Part shown: piece after piece, positions 9,007-18,109 of the stretch | How positions within the stretch are numbered: position 1 is the first letter of the stretch | Layout of the letters: the number at the start of each line of letters is the position of its first letter | NCBI GenBank assembly: GCA_947259705.1 | Contig: CAMYNL010000025.1 | Location: 1-45,481 of the forward strand | Direction of reading: 5' to 3' | Source: an uncultured Gammaproteobacteria bacterium | GTDB lineage: Bacteria > Pseudomonadota > Gammaproteobacteria > Arenicellales > JAANXG01 | Length of the DNA: 45,481 nucleotides | Notes under the pieces: model-generated | Told to the model about the DNA's origin: nothing | Databases searched by the model: none | What the model saw: the letters and a program-made list of their open reading frames with translations, nothing else | Program-made: the position numbers and the translations under genes

Positions 9007-10332
9007 TCACGCGCCTTCCTCCATGCCAACCTCATTGACGCTCAGACCGGTCTGCCGCACGAACGCCAGCAGCGCCCGGTGCAGGTGCTCGGCATCCGAG
9101 ACGCCGCACAACTCGCGCACCGAGTGCATGGCCAGCTGCGGTATGCCGACGTCCAGCGTGCGTACGCCCAGTTCGCCCGCGGTCAACGGTCCGATGGTGC
9201 TTCCGCATGCCATATCGGTTCGCACCACGAAGCTCTGCAGCGGGACCTCGGCGCGGGAACAGAGATGGCGGAATATCGCGGCGGTCTCGCCGCTGGTGGC
9301 ATAACTCTGGTTGGCATTCACCTTGATCACCGGTCCGCGGTTCAGTACCGGCCCGTGATTCTCATCGTGCCGGTCGCTGTAGTTCGGATGCACGCCGTGA
9401 GCGTTGTCCACCGACAGCAGCAGTGATCGATCGATCACCCGCGCCAGCTTCTCGCCGGCGCCCAGCCAGCGTTCCAGCACAGAGCGCAGAAACGGCCCCC
9501 GTGCCCCCGCCGCCGACATGCTGCCGACCTCCTCGTGGTCGTTGCAGACCAGCACGCTCGGCTGTTCCGCGCCGCTGTCGATGAGCGCCCGCAATCCCAG
9601 GTAGCAGCTGACCAGGTTGTCCAGTCTTGCGCCGGCAATGAATTCACGGTCCATGCCCAGGAGCTGCGGCGGGGCGACGTCGTAGAAGCTCAGGTCATAG
9701 TCCAGCACGCGCTCGGCATCCGCTTCCGGCTGCTCGTGCTGCAGGTGCCGCAACAGCTGTGATCGCAGGTCGGGCTTGTCGTCGCCCGTGTGCAGCATGA
9801 CGATCGCGGGGAGATGCTTCTGCGCATCGATGCTCCGGTTATTGTTGACATCGCGGTCCAGGTGTATGGCCAGGCTGGGTATCATCCCGATGGGGCGGCG
9901 GAAGTCGACCAGCGCCTGGACAATGTCGCCATTGCGGTTCACGAAGGTGACGCGGCCTGCCAGCGAGAGGTCGCGATCGAACCACGGATTCAGCAGCGCG
10001 CCCCCATAGACTTCCACGCCGAGCTGCAGGTAGCCGTTTCGCACCATTTCGGGCTGTGGCTTGGGCTTCAGGCAGGGGCTGTCGGTGTGCGCGCCTATCA
10101 GGCGCAGCCCGGCGTCCGGCGCGGAGCCGCCGCTGGTGGCAAAGGCGATGACGGAGCTGCCGTTGCGCACCACGTAGTAGCGGTCCCCGGCGGCCAGCGC
10201 CCAGCGGTCGCCTTCCCGCAGGTGGATGAAGCCGGCCGCCCGAAGTTCCCGCTGCATGTTCCGTACCGCGTGGAAGGGGGTCGGGGACTGCTGCAGAAAT
10301 TCCAGCAGCGAGGGAATCAGCGGTGGCGGCAA
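9007..10332 (-). CDS. apeB: M18 family aminopeptidase
   Basis: A cytoplasmic dinuclear-zinc aminopeptidase of the aspartyl aminopeptidase family, removing N-terminal residues from peptides. Ligand motifs are in order: GAHTDSPCLKPKP (His82, Asp84), VCNDHEEVGSMSAAG (general-base and metal Glu), SVDNAHGVHPNYSDRHD (metal Asp and His) and DMACGSTIGP near the end. The opening LLEFLQQSPTPFHAVRNM is typical of the N-terminus. At 441 aa it is full length. It is divergent from the deacetylase-like gene, with about 170 bp between starts. Confidence 0.95.
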   Translation of the reverse strand: MPPPLIPSLLEFLQQSPTPFHAVRNMQRELRAAGFIHLREGDRWALAAGDRYYVVRNGSSVIAFATSGGSAPDAGLRLIGAHTDSPCLKPKPQPEMVRNGYLQLGVEVYGGALLNPWFDRDLSLAGRVTFVNRNGDIVQALVDFRRPIGMIPSLAIHLDRDVNNNRSIDAQKHLPAIVMLHTGDDKPDLRSQLLRHLQHEQPEADAERVLDYDLSFYDVAPPQLLGMDREFIAGARLDNLVSCYLGLRALIDSGAEQPSVLVCNDHEEVGSMSAAGARGPFLRSVLERWLGAGEKLARVIDRSLLLSVDNAHGVHPNYSDRHDENHGPVLNRGPVIKVNANQSYATSGETAAIFRHLCSRAEVPLQSFVVRTDMACGSTIGPLTAGELGVRTLDVGIPQLAMHSVRELCGVSDAEHLHRALLAFVRQTGLSVNEVGMEEGA

Positions 10333-10504
10333 GGACGATGTTCTCGGTCAACAATGCAGGAGACCCGAATGATAGCATTCACGGGCCGGAGGAGTGTCCG
10401 TCTCCCGGTCCCGAGTCGTCGACACGCTCCGATGCCGGCATGGCACCATGGTTATCATCGCCGGGTCCCGTCGGCGGAGTGAATGCCTTGCACGGCGTCG
10501 CGTA

Positions 10505-11437
10505 ATGTACTCTTTGAAGGCCTATTACTGCGATCAGTTCGTCCTGCCCCTGCCGCCGGAGCACCGATTCCCCATGGACAAGTACCGCCTGCTGCGGCAT
10601 CGGTTGCAACGAGACAACGAGGGAAGGTTCGAACTCCTCGAACCGCCTGGCGCCACCGACCGGCAGCTAGCGCTGGCGCACGCGACCGACTACATCCACC
10701 GCGTCGCCCGGGGACGGTTGGGCGAGCGCAAAATCAGGGAACTCGGCTTTCCGTGGTCCGCCGAATTGGTGGAGCGATCGCGGCGTTCCTCGGGAGCGAC
10801 CCTCTGCGCCGCTCGGGTGGCACTGGATGACGGTGTCGCGGCCAACCTGGCCGGTGGCACGCATCACGCCTTCCATGACCGGGCCCAGGGCTTTTGTGTG
10901 TTCAACGACGCCGCGGTGACGACCCTTTGCCTGCTCGACGAGGGGCGGATCGGGCGCGTGCTGGTCGTGGACTGCGATGTACACCAGGGTGACGGTACGG
11001 CGCAGATCCTGCGCCATGACGCACGGGCCTTCACCTTTTCCATGCACGGCGAGCGCAACTATCCATTCCGCAAGCAGGAATCCGATCTCGACGTGCCGCT
11101 CCCGGACGGCTGCGACGACAAGCGTTATCTGGCGGCGCTGGAGGGCGGCTTGAGTTCGGCCATGGCGCGTGCGGATCCGGAACTTGTGATCTACCTGGCC
11201 GGTGCTGACCCTTACCGCGGCGACCGCTGGGGGCGCATGAACCTCAGCAAGGAGGGTCTGGGGCAACGCGACGCGATGGTGTTCGAGTCGTGTCGGCTCA
11301 AGGGGGCGGCGGTGGTGGTGGCCATGGCCGGGGGGTATGCGAAGGACATCAACGATAGCGTCGACATACATTTCCAGACCCTGGAGCAGGCGGCGGCCCT
11401 GCGCGCAACGCCACCCGGTCAGTGGAAGAACCAGTAA
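10505..11437 (+). CDS. histone deacetylase superfamily hydrolase
   Basis: A zinc-dependent amidohydrolase of the HDAC/AcuC/acetylpolyamine amidohydrolase group. The bacterial substrate may be an acetylated protein, polyamine or other small molecule. The His-His dyad is in GGTHHAFHD (His120, His121), zinc ligands are in DCDVHQGDGT (Asp158, His160) and in GADPYRGDRWGRMNLS, and GGY follows near the C-terminus. The catalytic set looks complete. The ATG at 10505 starts the conserved sequence (MYSLKAYYC); an in-frame upstream extension to 10394 has no resemblance to the family. Its end overlaps the convergent SpmAB gene by 19 bp. Confidence 0.92.
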   Translation: MYSLKAYYCDQFVLPLPPEHRFPMDKYRLLRHRLQRDNEGRFELLEPPGATDRQLALAHATDYIHRVARGRLGERKIRELGFPWSAELVERSRRSSGATLCAARVALDDGVAANLAGGTHHAFHDRAQGFCVFNDAAVTTLCLLDEGRIGRVLVVDCDVHQGDGTAQILRHDARAFTFSMHGERNYPFRKQESDLDVPLPDGCDDKRYLAALEGGLSSAMARADPELVIYLAGADPYRGDRWGRMNLSKEGLGQRDAMVFESCRLKGAAVVVAMAGGYAKDINDSVDIHFQTLEQAAALRATPPGQWKNQ

Positions 11438-12648
11438 CCCACGGCAATGGCCGTGACGATGCCCGCCAGATCGGCACTGAGGCCGCAGGCCACGGCCTGT
11501 CGGGTGTTGCGTATGCCCACGCTGCCGAAGTAGACCGCCAGTACGTAGAACGTGGTCTCCGTACTGCCCTGGATGATGGCGGCAACCGTTGCCGGGAACG
11601 AATCGACACCGTAGGTATTCATGGTTTCCAGCATCATCGCCCGCGCGCCGCTGCCGCTCAGCGGTTTCATCAAAGCCGTGGGCAGGGCGGCGACAAAGTC
11701 CGTATCCAGCCCGACTGCGCCGACCAGCCAGCCCAGCGCTCCCAGGACGAGGTCCAGGGCGCCGCTGCTGCGCAGCATGCCGATTGCCACCAGCATCGCG
11801 ACCAGGTAGGGGATAAGCCTCACGCAAACCTCGAACCCTTCCTTGGCGCCGGTGATGAAGCTGTCGTAAACGTCTACCCCGCGCAGCCAGCCGATGACGA
11901 CGAAACCCACGATGACCGACAGCAGCAGCAGGTTGCCCATCAGGCTGGATTGCTGGGCCAGCGCCTGTGAATCCAGGTAGCCCAGGTAGGTCACCAAGAT
12001 CGCCATCAGGATCGCAAAGCCGCCGAAATAGGCCAGCACGACGGCATTGAAAAGACGCAATTGCTGCACCCACGCCACCGCCAGCAGCCCGGTCACGGTG
12101 GAGGCGCTGGTGGCAAGCAGTATGGGTACGAACACGGCGGTGGGATCGGCCGCACCCTGTTGCGCGCGGTAGAGGAAGACGGTTACCGGCAGCAGTGTTA
12201 CCGATGAGGTGTTGAGCACCAGGAACAGGATCTGTGCGTCGCTGGCCGTTTCGGGTCTCTCGTTCAGGTCCTGCAGGTCCCGCATCGCCTTCAGTCCCAT
12301 CGGGGTTGCGGCGTTGTCCAGCCCCAGCGCGTTGGCGGCCAGGTTCATGGTTACCGAACCCAGCGCCGGATGGCCGCGCGGCACCTGCGGCATCAGCTGT
12401 TCGAACAAGGGCGCCAGCCAACGTGCCAGGACCTTGACGAGGCCTGCCCGCTCGGCGATCCGGAACAGTCCGAGCCACAGGCACAGCACGCCGATCAGGC
12501 CCAGCGCGATCTCCACCCCCAGCTTCGCCATATCGAAGGTGCCATTGACCACGGCGGCGAAGATTTCAGGGCGATCCAGCGCCAGCCATTGATACAGGGC
12601 GGCGACGAACCCAAATAGAAAAAACCCCAGCCAGATACGGGTCAGCAT
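11419..12648 (-). CDS. fused SpmA/SpmB-type nucleoside-recognition membrane protein
   Basis: An inner-membrane protein with two 'Gate' (nucleoside recognition) domains in one chain. In Bacillus the equivalents, spore maturation proteins SpmA and SpmB, are separate. The first half has SVTMNLAANALGLDNAATPMGLKAM, and the second half has KPLSGSGARAMMLETMNTYG and IIQGSTETTFYVLAVYFGSVG. These are the conserved loops of SpmA and SpmB in that order. About ten hydrophobic segments are visible. The organism shows no sign of sporulation, so the role is probably transport-related and unknown. The start is placed at ATG 12648 (MLTRIWLGFFLFG); 34 further codons upstream look non-coding. It is convergent and slightly overlapping with the deacetylase-like gene. 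Confidence 0.85.
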   Translation of the reverse strand: MLTRIWLGFFLFGFVAALYQWLALDRPEIFAAVVNGTFDMAKLGVEIALGLIGVLCLWLGLFRIAERAGLVKVLARWLAPLFEQLMPQVPRGHPALGSVTMNLAANALGLDNAATPMGLKAMRDLQDLNERPETASDAQILFLVLNTSSVTLLPVTVFLYRAQQGAADPTAVFVPILLATSASTVTGLLAVAWVQQLRLFNAVVLAYFGGFAILMAILVTYLGYLDSQALAQQSSLMGNLLLLSVIVGFVVIGWLRGVDVYDSFITGAKEGFEVCVRLIPYLVAMLVAIGMLRSSGALDLVLGALGWLVGAVGLDTDFVAALPTALMKPLSGSGARAMMLETMNTYGVDSFPATVAAIIQGSTETTFYVLAVYFGSVGIRNTRQAVACGLSADLAGIVTAIAVGYWFFH

Positions 12649-12827
12649 GCAGCCCAGGGTCGTTGGCGGGTGGGTTGGCGCGACTGGATCATGGATCAGG
12701 TCAGGGCCGCGGAAGGCGCGGTGGAGCCCGTGTTGTTGGTTGCCCGGCATCCTATCCTGTATTGTTTGTCAGGTGAAACAGTTTCATTTGTCGGTGACCG
12801 GGCTGGGCCGACTGCTCGAGGTCTTGA

Positions 12828-13535
12828 ATGGAAAAGAAGCTACCCGCCAAATCTACCAAGCGAGAGGTCACTGAGTTCCTTGACCGGCTGGCGAAGACGC
12901 CGGTGGTGAAGGCGGCAGGGGAGCGGGGCCGGCTCATCTTCGCCCTGGACGCGACCGCCTCCCGGCAGCCGACCTGGGACCGCGCCTGTCAGCTGCAGGG
13001 CGACATGTTCCGGGAAACCGCCGGCCTGGGCGGTCTGGAGATACAGTTATGCTTTTATCGCGGTTACGGCGAGTTCAGTTTCAGTCCCTGGTACACCCGC
13101 TCCGCCGACCTGCTCAAGCGCATGACATCCGTCTTCTGTCTCGGTGGCTTGACGCAGATCTCGAAGGTCTTGCGGCATACCATCAAGGAGACCAAGAAGC
13201 GCAAGGTCCAGGCGTTGGTCTTCATCGGCGACTCCATGGAGGAGAATGTCGATGCCTTGAGTCATCTCGCCGGTCAGCTCGGCATCCTCGGGGTGCCGGT
13301 GTTCCTGTTTCACGAGGGCAATGATCGGGCGGCTGCCCACGCTTTCCAGCAGATAGCCCGGCTCAGCAACGGTGCCTGCTGTCCCTTCGACAGCAACAGC
13401 GCCGGCCAGCTCAAGGAACTGCTCGGCGCCGTTGCGGTGTTCGCCGCCGGCGGTCGGCGCGCGCTGGAGGATTTCTCCAAGGGGAAGAGCGGCCCGGTGG
13501 CCCAGCTCACGCATCAGATCACCGGCGGCAGCTAG
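12828..13535 (+). CDS. VWA-like domain protein
   Basis: A cytoplasmic protein with a von Willebrand factor A fold (235 aa, no signal peptide). The first strand and metal site read [16 protein letters not shown], a DxTxS variant of the MIDAS motif. Later strands are [22 protein letters not shown] and [10 protein letters not shown] short basic N-terminal helix precedes the domain. The J-domain gene begins 2 bp after its stop, so the two are translated together and the products probably interact. Function of the pair is not known to me; a metal-dependent assembly or chaperone role is a guess. Confidence 0.85.
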   Translation: MEKKLPAKSTKREVTEFLDRLAKTPVVKAAGERGRLIFALDATASRQPTWDRACQLQGDMFRETAGLGGLEIQLCFYRGYGEFSFSPWYTRSADLLKRMTSVFCLGGLTQISKVLRHTIKETKKRKVQALVFIGDSMEENVDALSHLAGQLGILGVPVFLFHEGNDRAAAHAFQQIARLSNGACCPFDSNSAGQLKELLGAVAVFAAGGRRALEDFSKGKSGPVAQLTHQITGGS

Positions 13536-13537
13536 CG

Positions 13538-14296
13538 ATGCTGCGCCTGTTGTTCCTGTTTCTGGCCGTCGCCGCGGCGGTGGTCTTCGTCCACTGGCTG
13601 ATCCGGGAAGACCCGAAGAAGGTGGCCCAGGTGCTGAAGCGGGCCGGCGTGTGGATCGCGGTGGGGGCGCTCGTCCTGCTCGCCGTTACCGGCCGACTGC
13701 ACTGGCTGTACGCGGCACTGGCCGCGCTGGTGCCCTTCCTTGGCCGGGCGCTCTCGCTGTTGCGATTCGTGCCCCTGTTCAGCCAGCTCTACACCCAGGT
13801 GCAGAACGCCCGAGCGGCGCGTGCGGGTGCCACCGCCGCCGCGGGCGGGCAGACCTCCCAGGTGGAGTCGAAATTTCTGCGCATGTACCTGGACCACGAC
13901 AGCGGCGAAATGGACGGCGAGGTCTTGGCGGGGCGGTACCAGGGCCGCCGCGTGTCGGAACTATCAATGCCGGAACTGCTCGAGCTGCTGCGGGATTACC
14001 GTGACCAGGACGAGGAATCCGCGGCGCTGCTGCAGGCGTTCCTGGACCGTGTTCACGGTGAAAGCTGGCACCAGGGTACCGGCGCGCACCGCGATGAGTC
14101 GGCAGGTGTGCCGGGGGGCGCGATGTCCAGGCAGGAGGCGTGCGAGATTCTGGGTGTCGATGAGCATGCGGGGCGCGATGAGATCACCACCGCGCATCGT
14201 CGCCTGATGCAGAAACTACATCCGGACCGCGGCGGCTCCACCTATCTGGCCGCCAAGATCAACCAGGCCAAGGACCTGTTGCTCGACGGCAAGTGA
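13538..14296 (+). CDS. membrane-anchored J-domain protein
   Basis: A DnaJ-type co-chaperone with the J-domain at the C-terminus. Two hydrophobic segments lie at residues 1-20 ([20 protein letters not shown]) and about 38-75. A cytosolic middle region has [19 protein letters not shown], a conserved segment of TerB/DjlA-neighbour type proteins. The J-domain from about residue 195 has [22 protein letters not shown] (the HPD triad that activates DnaK) and [12 protein letters not shown]. The C-terminal J placement, with no zinc finger, resembles Tim14/Pam18-like proteins. It would recruit DnaK to the inner membrane. Paired with the VWA-like protein upstream. Confidence 0.88.
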   Translation: MLRLLFLFLAVAAAVVFVHWLIREDPKKVAQVLKRAGVWIAVGALVLLAVTGRLHWLYAALAALVPFLGRALSLLRFVPLFSQLYTQVQNARAARAGATAAAGGQTSQVESKFLRMYLDHDSGEMDGEVLAGRYQGRRVSELSMPELLELLRDYRDQDEESAALLQAFLDRVHGESWHQGTGAHRDESAGVPGGAMSRQEACEILGVDEHAGRDEITTAHRRLMQKLHPDRGGSTYLAAKINQAKDLLLDGK

Positions 14297-14303
14297 ACGC
14301 CAG

Positions 14304-15446
14304 CTAGCGGAGCACGACGTCGAAATCCAGTGTCTGATCCGTGTTCCGCCTCACCGTGACTGACACCTGGTCGCCGGGGCGCTTGTCCCAGAGCATGGCG
14401 CGAAGGTCGGCGAAGCGCTCCACTTTCTGCCGGTCGAGCGCGACGATGACGTCATCCGCCTGCATGCCGACCGCCCCGGCGGCGCTGTCGTCGCTCATGG
14501 ACGCGATGCGCGCCGCCCCATCGCCTGATTCGACAAGAACACCCAGCAGCCCGCGCCGGGGCAGATGGACCGCTTCTGACTGCAACAGGTAATCGGCGCG
14601 CTCGCGCGCATCCTCCTCCTCATCCACGTGGGTAACGGTTAGCACTTCGCCATTGAGCCGGCGCGCCAGCCGGTGCGGAATCCCGGATCCGTAATCAATG
14701 TGGCCGCGCCCGGCGATGATGACCATGCTGCGCTCAGTGTGCCGTGCCAGGTAGTCGGCGGCGGCTGCCGCCATTCCCTCGTCCCAGACCAGCTGCACGC
14801 CGTAGAAGGCCTCGAACGACGGACCATGGCCAGCCATGGAATGCTCCTCGAAGACGGCCCGCAGGCGCTCCCGATAGGCATCGTCCGAACGGTCGATCTC
14901 GGGCAGCTGCGCGGCGAAACGGCCATCCAAGCGATCCAGGCCGTCGCGCGAAACCTGTTCCGTCAATTCCCGCGGCGGGTTCAGTGCCAGCACCGGTATG
15001 CGGTGCCGTCGCGCATAATCGAGAATGGGTTCGTAGAGGCGGAAATCGTATTGCCAGCGCTCGTAATATTCAGTGCTCCGCAACAGCTCCGTGACATCGA
15101 TACGGCCCGCGATGTAGGCATCCAGCCGGGGCTGAAAAGGCTGCTGAAACGCCTCCATGCCAATGGCCAGGCTGACGCCGGACTCGTGCAGGTGGCGGAT
15201 GATCTCCAGTTGGTTGAGATGGTGGTCCAGCCGATCGTGGGTCTCTCCGACCAGGATCGCCCGCGCGCTGCCAAGCCGGTCGGCGAACTCGGCATACGGG
15301 ATGATCCGCTGCTCATGGCGCACCTGCGGTTTCTGGTAACCTTGCTTCGAGCCGCCGGAATCCATACCCGCGGTGCAGCCAACCAGAATGCCGATAGCCA
15401 TGAGCGCCGGCAGAAACCCCGGATTGATTAAGCTGATGCCAATCAT
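14304..15446 (-). CDS. ChaN-family lipoprotein with C-terminal PDZ domain
   Basis: A predicted lipoprotein: hydrophobic leader MIGISLINPGFLPALMAIG then lipobox ILVGC. The following domain matches the ChaN/DUF399 haem-binding lipoprotein family: ARAILVGETHDRLDHHLNQLE, LAIGMEAFQQPFQP, YDFRLYEPILDYAR and IIAGRGHIDYGSGIP. The last 90 or so residues form a PDZ domain (GLLGVLVES..GAVGMQADDVIVALDRQKVERFADLRAML). ChaN binds haem in Campylobacter; the role here could be iron/haem handling or envelope quality control. The leader lacks the usual basic n-region, so the exact start (ATG 15446) is not certain. The start codon abuts that of the divergent M1-like peptidase. Confidence 0.87.
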   Translation of the reverse strand: MIGISLINPGFLPALMAIGILVGCTAGMDSGGSKQGYQKPQVRHEQRIIPYAEFADRLGSARAILVGETHDRLDHHLNQLEIIRHLHESGVSLAIGMEAFQQPFQPRLDAYIAGRIDVTELLRSTEYYERWQYDFRLYEPILDYARRHRIPVLALNPPRELTEQVSRDGLDRLDGRFAAQLPEIDRSDDAYRERLRAVFEEHSMAGHGPSFEAFYGVQLVWDEGMAAAAADYLARHTERSMVIIAGRGHIDYGSGIPHRLARRLNGEVLTVTHVDEEEDARERADYLLQSEAVHLPRRGLLGVLVESGDGAARIASMSDDSAAGAVGMQADDVIVALDRQKVERFADLRAMLWDKRPGDQVSVTVRRNTDQTLDFDVVLR

Positions 15447-15447
15447 G

Positions 15448-17439
15448 ATGTCGATAACGCGCGCTGGACAGAGGGCGGCGATTGTAATCTGTTCGCTGGT
15501 CTGGGGCACCGCGCATGCCGTGGTGCACCACGATATCACGGTGTCAATTGAACCAGAGCGCGGTGAAATACGGGTGAAGGACCGCTTGTCGATTCCCGGT
15601 GACCTGGACAGTCTGTCGCTGAGCGGTGCGGCGCGCGTGCTGTCTGTGAGCGGCGCCAGTGTGCAGGTACACCGCGGAGGGCACGTCCTGCGCCCGGCCG
15701 CGGAAGCGCGGGGGATCGCGGAACTCGAATACACGCTGCCGCTGAATGAGGCAGTGGACGAGCGCGCCCCGCCCGGGTCCGGGCTATACCTCGACGCCGG
15801 CGCCGCCTGGGTCGCCACGGCAGAGGGCCGCCGGCACAGCTTCGCGCTCGAGATCAGGCTGCCGGCGGCGTGGACCGCGGTCAGCCAGGGAGAACGTTCA
15901 CTGAATACCCTGCGCGGCGGCAAACGGGTGGTGCGGTGGCAGGAGCGTCAGCCTCAGCAGGAGATCTATCTGGTAGCCGGTCCGTTCACAGAATATACGC
16001 GTGAGACGGACGGCGTGCTGGCAATGGCATTCCTGCGGCAGCCGGACGAGCAGCTGGCGGACAGCTACCTGTCCGCGACCGCGAAGTACATTGCCCTGTA
16101 CCAGGGGATGATAGGTCCCTACCCCTACGCCAAGTTCGCGCTGGTGGAGAACTCCTGGGACAGCGGTTACGGCATGCCGTCATTCACGTTGCTTGGTCCG
16201 CGTGTCATACGGCTCCCCTTCATCGTCCACACCTCTTATCCACACGAGATCGCCCACAACTGGTGGGGCAACTCGGTGTATGTGGACTACGACAGCGGCA
16301 ACTGGGCCGAGGGTCTGACTTCCTATCTCGCTGACCATTGGCTGCAGGAGCAGCGGGGTCAGGGCGCGCAATATCGCCGTGATGCGCTGCAGAAGTATCT
16401 GAGCTTCGTGTCCGCCGAGAGGGATTTTCCGCTAACCAAGTTCCGCTCCCGCCACGGCGAGGCGACCCAGGCGGTCGGCTACCACAAGACCATGCTGTTC
16501 TTCCATATGCTGCGCCGCCGCCTGGGGGACGAGGCCTTCTTCCGCGCCCTGCAGCGTTTCTACCAGCAGTTCCGGTTTCGCGTCGCCGCCTTCTCGGATC
16601 TGCAATCGGTGTTTCAGACCGTCAGCGATGAACCTCTGCAGGGGTTCTTCAAGCAATGGGTGGAACGCACCGGGGCGCCGGAGCTGGCGCTCGACGAGGT
16701 GAGCCAGGGACGGACTGCGGACGGCTTTCGGGTCCGCGGGCGCCTCCGGCAGACCCAGGCCGGTGAGCCCTATGCGCTGATCGTTCCGGTGCGGGCAGAA
16801 ACCCGCAGCGGGGTCACCGATCACCAGGTAGTGCTGGACGGCCGTGAGGGCTCTTTCACGCTGGAGCTGCGGGACCCTCCGCTGCGCGTGGCGGCCGACC
16901 CGGGGTTCGACCTGTTCCGGAAACTCGATCCGGGCGAAGTGCCGGCGGCGCTGGGGGCGGTTTATGGCGCCGAGCGCCTGACCTTCGTCTTGCCAAGAGT
17001 TGCCGATGCGAAGGAGCGCAGCGTATTGACGAGCTTCGTAGAGGGATGGCGGGAGCCGGGACGTCTTCTGTCGGTGCTCTACGACGATCAGCCTCTGCCC
17101 AGCTCCGGCGCGTTGTGGCTGCTGGGCTGGCGGAACGCCAGACGCGGGATGCTGGACGCCGCGCTGGCGGCGGCGGCTTCGAAATTCGACGGGGATGCCG
17201 TGGCGCTGGCGGGCGAATCGTTCGCCGCGGCCACGGATGCGCTGGTGCTGGCAGGGCGTGATGCCGCCGGCAGGCCGCTGGCATGGACGCATTTGGCCGG
17301 CGCCGATGCCGCGTCGACGGCAAGGCGGTTGCGCCACTACAGCCGCTACAGCTACGTGGCGTTTCGGGACGGGCGGGCGATCGCCCGCGGCCAGTGGCCG
17401 GTGACGGATTCGCCGCTGATGGTGAACTTCCCGCGCTGA
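15448..17439 (+). CDS. exported M1-like zinc peptidase
   Basis: A secreted gluzincin of the M1 aminopeptidase type. A signal peptide (MSITRAGQRAAIVICSLVWGTAHA) suggests a periplasmic location. The zinc site is HEIAH (residues 266-270) with the third ligand Glu in NWAEGLTSY. The spacer is 17 residues, one fewer than the common 18. The usual exopeptidase GxMEN sequence is replaced by YGMPSFTLLG, so strict aminopeptidase activity should not be assumed. An N-terminal beta-rich domain and a long C-terminal region (663 aa in total) complete the family layout. ATG 15448 is chosen because it begins the signal peptide; ATGs at 15373 and 15445 are alternatives. Head-to-head with the ChaN-PDZ gene. Confidence 0.88.
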   Translation: MSITRAGQRAAIVICSLVWGTAHAVVHHDITVSIEPERGEIRVKDRLSIPGDLDSLSLSGAARVLSVSGASVQVHRGGHVLRPAAEARGIAELEYTLPLNEAVDERAPPGSGLYLDAGAAWVATAEGRRHSFALEIRLPAAWTAVSQGERSLNTLRGGKRVVRWQERQPQQEIYLVAGPFTEYTRETDGVLAMAFLRQPDEQLADSYLSATAKYIALYQGMIGPYPYAKFALVENSWDSGYGMPSFTLLGPRVIRLPFIVHTSYPHEIAHNWWGNSVYVDYDSGNWAEGLTSYLADHWLQEQRGQGAQYRRDALQKYLSFVSAERDFPLTKFRSRHGEATQAVGYHKTMLFFHMLRRRLGDEAFFRALQRFYQQFRFRVAAFSDLQSVFQTVSDEPLQGFFKQWVERTGAPELALDEVSQGRTADGFRVRGRLRQTQAGEPYALIVPVRAETRSGVTDHQVVLDGREGSFTLELRDPPLRVAADPGFDLFRKLDPGEVPAALGAVYGAERLTFVLPRVADAKERSVLTSFVEGWREPGRLLSVLYDDQPLPSSGALWLLGWRNARRGMLDAALAAAASKFDGDAVALAGESFAAATDALVLAGRDAAGRPLAWTHLAGADAASTARRLRHYSRYSYVAFRDGRAIARGQWPVTDSPLMVNFPR

Positions 17440-17569
17440 TCGAGGCTCTCCACGCCGCCCGAGCCTGAAACAATTGAAACAATTCCGGCCCTCGAAGAAA
17501 TGCTCCCGTCACATTCCCGGTCAATAATCTATAGTCAAAGTACAATCTCCTGGGGGGAGTCGAAGTATC

Positions 17570-17752
17570 ATGCGAAACAATCCGGAATCCGATTCAACGT
17601 TGATGAGTGAGCGGTACCGCGCTCATATTTCGGTGGAGGTCGACCGCAAAGGTCGCCGCAGCGGCGCGCGTTCCTGGCGGCCCACGGTGGTCCCGGTCGG
17701 TTCCCCGTCAGCCGGCCGCGCGCGGGGTGCAGTGCGAAGCAACTCTCGCTGA
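17570..17752 (+). CDS. possible small basic protein
   Basis: A 60-codon ORF reading MRNNPESDSTLMSERYRAH, followed by ISVEVDRKGRRSG and an Arg/Ser-rich tail. A strong purine tract GGGGGGAG lies 10 bases before the ATG, and a TACAAT box lies just upstream (17541-17546). The first half looks protein-like but the tail looks like random GC-rich sequence. No family recognised. The rest of the 17440-17905 gap holds nothing else I can name. Confidence 0.3.
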   Translation: MRNNPESDSTLMSERYRAHISVEVDRKGRRSGARSWRPTVVPVGSPSAGRARGAVRSNSR

Positions 17753-17905
17753 GGCCGCCGGGGCGTGGCGGCGCCCTTGCTCCCTGCGCGGGTGGAACCG
17801 GTGGATGCCTGCACGGGCCCGTGCACGGCCCACATGACGTCAGTCCATCATTTCTCTCACGTCTGGTGCTAGAATCCTCTCCACCACTTCGGGAGGCAGA
17901 TAACC

Positions 17906-18109
17906 ATGAACCAGACACCTGAAGATTCCGTGCTGAGGCGCCACCATGAGCAGCTGCAGCAGTCTCAGCGGAGTCAGGGCGGCGGACATCGACCGCGCCC
18001 CACCGCAACCCCCAGCACCACCGCAACCACCAGCACCAACGCCGGCAGTGGCTCGCAGCCCCAGAAGGGATTCCTGGGACGCCTGCTGGACAAGCTGTTT
18101 GGCGCCTAG
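17906..18109 (+). CDS. small hypothetical protein with amphipathic C-terminus
   Basis: A 67-residue ORF with GGGAGG 10 bases before the ATG. The layout is a charged N-terminal helix (EDSVLRRHHEQLQQSQRSQ), a Pro/Ser/Thr-rich linker, then a C-terminal amphipathic helix KGFLGRLLDKLFG. Tails of this kind often bind membranes or a partner's groove. A TAGAAT box at about 17870 could be its -10. No family recognised; it is more credible than the preceding small ORF because of its site, composition and ending. Confidence 0.6.
   Translation: MNQTPEDSVLRRHHEQLQQSQRSQGGGHRPRPTATPSTTATTSTNAGSGSQPQKGFLGRLLDKLFGA

Noticed and set aside
14304-15923. Extension of the ChaN-PDZ frame upstream of 15446
   Set aside because: The extra 159 codons are antisense to the M1-like gene and Arg/Ser-rich; the lipoprotein leader begins at 15446.
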